Origin: Candidatus Nomurabacteria bacterium
GTDB taxonomy: Bacteria; Patescibacteriota; Minisyncoccia; Phycocordibacterales; UBA9973
Direction: 5' to 3'
DNA: 7,030 bases
NCBI GenBank assembly: GCA_023267515.1
Contig: JAHFNF010000036.1
Span: 1 to 7,030 of the forward strand
Part shown: positions 4,308-7,030 of the stretch, in pieces
Numbering within the stretch: the first letter of the stretch is position 1
Layout of the letters: each line of letters starts with the position of its first letter
Made by a program: the position numbers and the translations under genes
Notes under the pieces: model-generated
What the model was told of the DNA's origin: nothing
Databases searched by the model: none
The model's input: the letters and a program-made list of their open reading frames with translations, nothing else

Positions 4308-5834
4308 ATGAGCTTAACAACAATATTGATTAGTGCCGGCGCGCTACTTTTAGGCGCGCTGATCGGGTATCAGCTACGCCTCATCATCGCCCTCGGGAAG
4401 AAGCGATCCATTGAGATAGACATCAAAGATATGATGGTCTCCGCCAAAGAAGAGGCACAGAAGATAGTGGACGAAGCGAAAGGAAAATCAGAGACGACGC
4501 TCGCCGAATTAAAAGAGGAAGAGAAAAAGAAAGTAGAGGAATTTAAAGAAACAGAAAAACGCCTCATCAAAAAGGACGAGCTTTTGGACGCACGCCAGCT
4601 TGAAATAGATAAAGAGGTAGAGAATATAAAATTAAAAGTAGAAGACATCAAGAAAATCCAGGAGCGAGTGCAAAATGCAGAAAACGATGTGCGAAGCGAA
4701 CTTGAAAAAGTCGCGAAATTGACCCAAGAAGAAGCCAAGGAAGAGCTTTTGAAAGATATTGAGAAAAAATACGAGGAAGATATCTTAATCCGCATGCAGA
4801 AACTGGAGAATTCTAATGATGAAAAATTGGATCGCCGTGCCAAAGACATTTTGGCTACGTCCATTCAGCGTTTGGCATCAAGTACAGCTTCAGAATTAAT
4901 GACGACTATCGTCTCTATCCCAAATAATGAAATAAAGGGTAAAATCATCGGAAAAGAAGGCCGAAATATCCGCGCTTTTGAGCGCGCAGCCGGCGTGGAG
5001 CTCATTGTGGATGACACACCGGGCTCTATCGTCATCTCTTCTTTTGACCCAATTCGCCGACAAGTGGCACGTGTTGCACTTGAGAACCTTATTTTAGACG
5101 GACGCATCCAGCCAGCCAAGATTGAAGAGCTAGTAGAGAAGGCAAAAGAAGAAATTAATAAAATAATCAAGGAAAAAGGCGAGCAGGCAGTGTACGAATG
5201 CGGAATATTCAATTTTGACCCACGCATCGTAGCCATCATCGGCCGACTCTACTTCCGTACAAGTTATGGGCAGAACGTTTTGCAACACTCTATTGAGATG
5301 GCACACATTGCTGGAATGCTCGCAGAAGAACTCGGTGCTGACGTAGCCATAGCCAAAGCCGGAGCTCTCGTGCATGACATCGGAAAAGCACTCGACCACG
5401 AAGTGCAGGGAACACACATTGAGATCGGTATGAGAATACTTCAAAAATTCGGCGCGGACGAACGCATCATTACCGCGATGAAATCTCACCATGAAGATTA
5501 TCCTTACGAAACTATTGAGTCCATCATCGTGCAGACCGCAGATGCCATCTCTGGTGGCCGCCCAGGCGCACGCCGAGACAGCGTAGAAAATTACTTGAAG
5601 CGTTTGGCAGAACTTGAAGCCCTCGTAAACGGCTTTGAAGGAGTGGAGAAATCTTATGCTCTTCAAGCCGGCCGAGAAATCCGCATCTTCGTCACTCCTG
5701 ACAAAGTCTCCGACGCTGAAGCCAAATTAATGGCCCGCGACATCGCCGCCAAGATTGAACAGGAACTAAAATACCCTGGTGAAATCAAAGTCACCCTCAT
5801 CCGTGAGAATCGTATCATAGAATACGCGAGATAA
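4308..5834 (+). CDS. rny: Ribonuclease Y (membrane-anchored endoribonuclease)
   Basis: 508 residues, close to the family norm of about 520. Order: N-terminal membrane anchor (about 4-28, TTILISAGALLLGALIGYQLRL), long charged coiled coil (about 40-180), KH RNA-binding domain with the GxxG loop in GKIIGKEGRN (211-220), and an HD phosphohydrolase domain with HSIEMAHIAGMLAEELG (327-343), the metal-binding pair His356-Asp357 in LVHDIGKA, and KSHHEDYPYE (392-401). The C-terminus ends IKVTLIRENRIIEYAR, typical for the family. RNase Y starts mRNA decay by endonucleolytic cuts and scaffolds the degradosome in bacteria without RNase E; it sits on the inner face of the membrane. The ATG at 4308 gives the full anchor and is preceded by a weak SD (AAAGG). 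Transcribed alone, it ends in a strong bidirectional terminator. It is more GC-rich in its codons than the upstream kinase-like gene. Confidence 0.97.
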   Translation: MSLTTILISAGALLLGALIGYQLRLIIALGKKRSIEIDIKDMMVSAKEEAQKIVDEAKGKSETTLAELKEEEKKKVEEFKETEKRLIKKDELLDARQLEIDKEVENIKLKVEDIKKIQERVQNAENDVRSELEKVAKLTQEEAKEELLKDIEKKYEEDILIRMQKLENSNDEKLDRRAKDILATSIQRLASSTASELMTTIVSIPNNEIKGKIIGKEGRNIRAFERAAGVELIVDDTPGSIVISSFDPIRRQVARVALENLILDGRIQPAKIEELVEKAKEEINKIIKEKGEQAVYECGIFNFDPRIVAIIGRLYFRTSYGQNVLQHSIEMAHIAGMLAEELGADVAIAKAGALVHDIGKALDHEVQGTHIEIGMRILQKFGADERIITAMKSHHEDYPYETIESIIVQTADAISGGRPGARRDSVENYLKRLAELEALVNGFEGVEKSYALQAGREIRIFVTPDKVSDAEAKLMARDIAAKIEQELKYPGEIKVTLIRENRIIEYAR

Positions 5835-5848
5835 AACAAACACGAAAC

Positions 5849-5876
5849 AAAAAAACTTCCTTCGGGAAGTTTTTTT
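5849..5876. terminator. Bidirectional UUCG terminator between RNase Y and DUF1761 genes
   Basis: A perfect 12-bp stem, AAAAAAACTTCC/GGAAGTTTTTTT, capped by TTCG. The plus strand ends in T7 and the minus strand ends in T7 as well, so it serves both convergent genes. It lies 14 nt after the RNase Y stop and 18 nt after the DUF1761 stop. The UUCG cap is on the plus strand; the minus strand has CGAA. Confidence 0.95.
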
Positions 5877-5894
5877 GTTAGTTGTTTTTAAAAT

Positions 5895-6314
5895 TTATTT
5901 CCAAGCACCAAGGATGAGTCCGAAGGCGATGAAGGTGACGAACTGAGCACCGGAGGTAATCCAAAATAGCTTCCAAGCTGTTGCTTTCGGCTTGCCGCTC
6001 CAAAGTGCTCCGCCAGCAGTCGTCGTCATCACAAAGCCAAACCAAGTGCAGACGGCGATTGCGACAGCACCCTGACTGCCAGACCAATTCATAATGTGGT
6101 AGCTAAGCACGCCAGCCGTGATAATGGAAAGCACAAACTGAATAAAATACATCATCCCCATCTTGCCCTTCATCGCCTGCTTCTGCTCGGGAGACATTGA
6201 GTCCATACCCATCATTTGCATATAAGCCTTGCCAAACAAAGGCCCGTACCAGACGTAACCTATAATCATCGCTGCCACACCGCACACCAAAATCGCTAGA
6301 TAATTTATTGTCAT
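5895..6314 (-). CDS. DUF1761-family small membrane protein
   Basis: 139 residues, the usual size of the DUF1761 family. Four membrane helices are visible: about 5-22, 55-74, 83-101 and 116-136. The family hallmark GYVWYGPLFGKAY (19-31) closes helix 1, and the conserved AGGALWSGKP (100-109) lies in the loop before helix 4. No biochemical role is established for the family. The loop between helices 1 and 2 is strikingly methionine-rich, nine Met in residues 32-55, around a conserved-looking SPEQKQAMKGK segment. It has no cleavable signal; helix 1 serves as anchor. The gene converges with RNase Y and is divergent from HU. There is no SD before the ATG at 6314; the leader is a run of A and T. Confidence 0.88.
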   Translation of the reverse strand: MTINYLAILVCGVAAMIIGYVWYGPLFGKAYMQMMGMDSMSPEQKQAMKGKMGMMYFIQFVLSIITAGVLSYHIMNWSGSQGAVAIAVCTWFGFVMTTTAGGALWSGKPKATAWKLFWITSGAQFVTFIAFGLILGAWK

Positions 6315-6347
6315 AAAAAATTATTTTAATAAACTAATAATGGTTAT

Positions 6348-6356
6348 ATTTTAACA
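6348..6356 (-). promoter_or_regulatory. Extended -10 promoter candidate of the DUF1761 gene
   Basis: The minus strand reads TGTTAAAAT (6356-6348), an extended -10 element with TG one base before the hexamer. No good -35 is present, which is compatible with extended -10 promoters. The predicted start near 6341 leaves about 27 nt of AT-only leader. Confidence 0.45.
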
Positions 6357-6400
6357 CAGCAGGAGTAAAAAAGGGTAATTTTGGCTAAATTTTACAGCCC

Positions 6401-6428
6401 TTGCCTTAAAAAAGGCTTGGTATATAAT
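6401..6428 (+). promoter_or_regulatory. Promoter of the HU gene with a palindrome in the spacer
   Basis: TTGCCT (6401-6406) and a perfect TATAAT (6423-6428) with a 16-nt spacer. The inverted repeat GCCTT-AAAA-AAGGC (6403-6416) overlaps the -35 and could be an operator. The predicted start near 6435 leaves a leader of about 60 nt, AT-rich and without an SD close to the ATG. Confidence 0.7.
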
Positions 6429-6494
6429 GGTAAATGTAGTATTTAATAGGATAAACGGTCGAAAAAGCATTACCAATTAAACTTAAATTTACAT

Positions 6495-6767
6495 ATGAAC
6501 AAACAAGGATTAGTTGAATGGGTGCACGGAAAGCTCGGCGGTACCAAGGTGCAGGCTGAGGAAATAGTAGACGGCATCTTTGGCGCCATCATTGATACAA
6601 TGAAAAAGGGCGGTGAAGTATCAGTAGCCGGCTTCGGAATATTCTCCGTAAAAGGACGCGCAGCTCGTATGGCTCGCAATCCAAAGACTGGAGAGCAAGT
6701 CAAAGTGGCTGCTAAAAAAGTGCCAAAATTCCGAGCTGCAAAAGCTTTGAAAGACTCTGTAGCATAA
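6495..6767 (+). CDS. hup: HU-family DNA-binding protein
   Basis: 90 residues, the standard length of HU. Two N-terminal helices for dimerisation (about 3-38, LVEWVHGKLGGTKVQAEE onward), then the beta-arm signature GFGIFSVKGRAARMARNPKTGE (46-67) with Pro63 of RNP at the arm tip, the residue that intercalates and kinks DNA, and a basic tail (AAKKVPKFRAAKALKD, 72-87). HU dimers bend and compact the nucleoid and help replication, recombination and transcription. IHF has the same fold, but a single small gene without IHF-specific features favours HU. It is transcribed alone from a good promoter, divergent from the DUF1761 gene, and followed by a strong terminator. No SD precedes the ATG, although a 60-nt leader is predicted, so initiation probably depends on an unstructured AT-rich leader. 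Confidence 0.96.
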   Translation: MNKQGLVEWVHGKLGGTKVQAEEIVDGIFGAIIDTMKKGGEVSVAGFGIFSVKGRAARMARNPKTGEQVKVAAKKVPKFRAAKALKDSVA

Positions 6768-6785
6768 ATTTATCTCGAGATAAAT
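6768..6785. repeat. Perfect 18-bp palindrome right after the HU stop codon
   Basis: ATTTATCTCGAGATAAAT is its own reverse complement and begins on the base after the TAA. As RNA it gives a 7-bp hairpin with a UCGA loop; as DNA it could be a dimeric protein site. It lies 2 bp from the HU terminator palindrome. Confidence 0.75.
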
Positions 6786-6787
6786 GC

Positions 6788-6819
6788 GCAAAACCCGCCA
6801 GCTGGCGGGTTTTGCTTTT
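6788..6819 (+). terminator. Rho-independent terminator of the HU gene
   Basis: A 12-bp perfect stem, GCAAAACCCGCC/GGCGGGTTTTGC, with loop AGCT; the whole 28 bp (6788-6815) is a perfect palindrome. A short TTTT (6816-6819) follows, so termination is best supported on the plus strand. Confidence 0.88.
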
Positions 6820-6891
6820 GTGGTATCATTAAATCAGGCGCACATTGTAATATTGATAGCGCGAATAATAAACAATTCTAAACTCACAACC

Positions 6892-7030
6892 ATGAAAAAG
6901 ACACTCTCCTTTGCTGGTGGAAAAAAAGATTTCACCAACGAACTAAGAAAAAAAGTGGGAGAATACTTCTCTTCCATGAACATTTCCCCGACAGGAAATA
7001 TCAAGCTTTATGCCAAGACGATTATCCTTT
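6892..7030 (+). CDS. Fatty acid desaturase-like protein, N-terminal fragment (cut by window edge)
   Basis: 46 residues are visible before the right edge. The sequence begins MKKTLSFAGGKKDF (1-14), continues NELRKKVGEYFSSMNISPTGN (16-36) and reaches LYAKTIIL (39-46). The pattern F..DF...LR..V..YF...NI...G....Y.KT.I. is the N-terminal, pre-membrane segment of acyl-CoA/acyl-lipid desaturases of the type common in Bacteroidetes, just before the first membrane helix. The di-iron histidine boxes that prove activity lie outside the window, so this is a family call by the N-terminus only. These enzymes put double bonds into fatty acyl chains in the membrane, using oxygen and an electron donor. There is no SD before the ATG at 6892. 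A promoter was not clear: TATCAT at 6824-6829 lacks a good -35 because the HU terminator occupies that place. Confidence 0.65.
   Translation, partial: MKKTLSFAGGKKDFTNELRKKVGEYFSSMNISPTGNIKLYAKTIIL

Noticed and set aside
4370..5666. Three long minus-strand ORFs opposite the RNase Y gene
   Set aside because: Serine-rich or mixed translations caused by the coiled-coil codon bias of rny; no motifs or signals of their own.
5878..6285. Two further minus-strand ORFs overlapping the DUF1761 gene
   Set aside because: Out-of-frame shadows of a gene with family motifs and membrane helices.
1..7030. CRISPR array, insertion sequence, tRNA, prophage attachment site
   Set aside because: No regularly spaced repeats, no terminal inverted repeats around a transposase-like ORF, no tRNA cloverleaf and no long direct repeats were seen on either strand.

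Overview
The window looks like bacterial chromosome from a small-genome, moderately AT-rich lineage. My best guess is the Candidate Phyla Radiation (Patescibacteria, Parcubacteria-like). This is inference from gene mix and style: mostly single-gene transcription units, TrmB-type regulator, ClpP with a GLAASGAA active-site segment, RNase Y, a DUF1761 membrane protein, HU, and an almost complete absence of Shine-Dalgarno sequences. The standard genetic code fits; no conserved gene needs a recoded TGA. I see no transposase, CRISPR array, tRNA or rRNA.

Layout. Positions 1-314 (minus) hold the N-terminal third of a dihydroorotase-type amidohydrolase that runs off the left edge. A terminator at 391-423 separates it from a minus-strand alpha/beta-hydrolase-like gene (442-1209), which has a strong promoter and a roughly 80-nt leader carrying a long hairpin. 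The 270-bp region 1210-1479 is a divergent promoter region between this gene and a plus-strand TrmB-family regulator (1480-2238). Between the regulator and clpP (2453-3052) lies a promoter-to-terminator unit of about 135 nt with no convincing ORF, which I read as a small RNA gene. After clpP come an APH/choline-kinase-like phosphotransferase (3091-4080), a decayed minus-strand gene fragment (4109-4288), and RNase Y (4308-5834). RNase Y ends in a bidirectional UUCG terminator shared with a convergent DUF1761 membrane protein (5895-6314, minus). HU (6495-6767) follows on the plus strand, divergent from DUF1761, then two adjacent perfect palindromes, and the start of a fatty acid desaturase-like gene (6892 to the right edge).

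Function. The genes do not form one pathway. ClpP (protein turnover), RNase Y (mRNA decay) and HU (nucleoid structure) are housekeeping; the TrmB-type regulator, hydrolase, kinase-like protein and gene remnant look like accessory content between them. The most interesting features are in expression control. Three plus-strand genes (trmB-like, clpP, kinase) have a sigma-70-type -10 box ending exactly 6 nt before the ATG, which predicts leaderless mRNAs. Only one of the nine starts has an SD-like sequence, and that one is partly buried in a small hairpin. The orphan small RNA, the hydrolase leader hairpin, an inverted repeat over the trmB-like promoter and three DnaA-box-like sites are the other signals worth testing.
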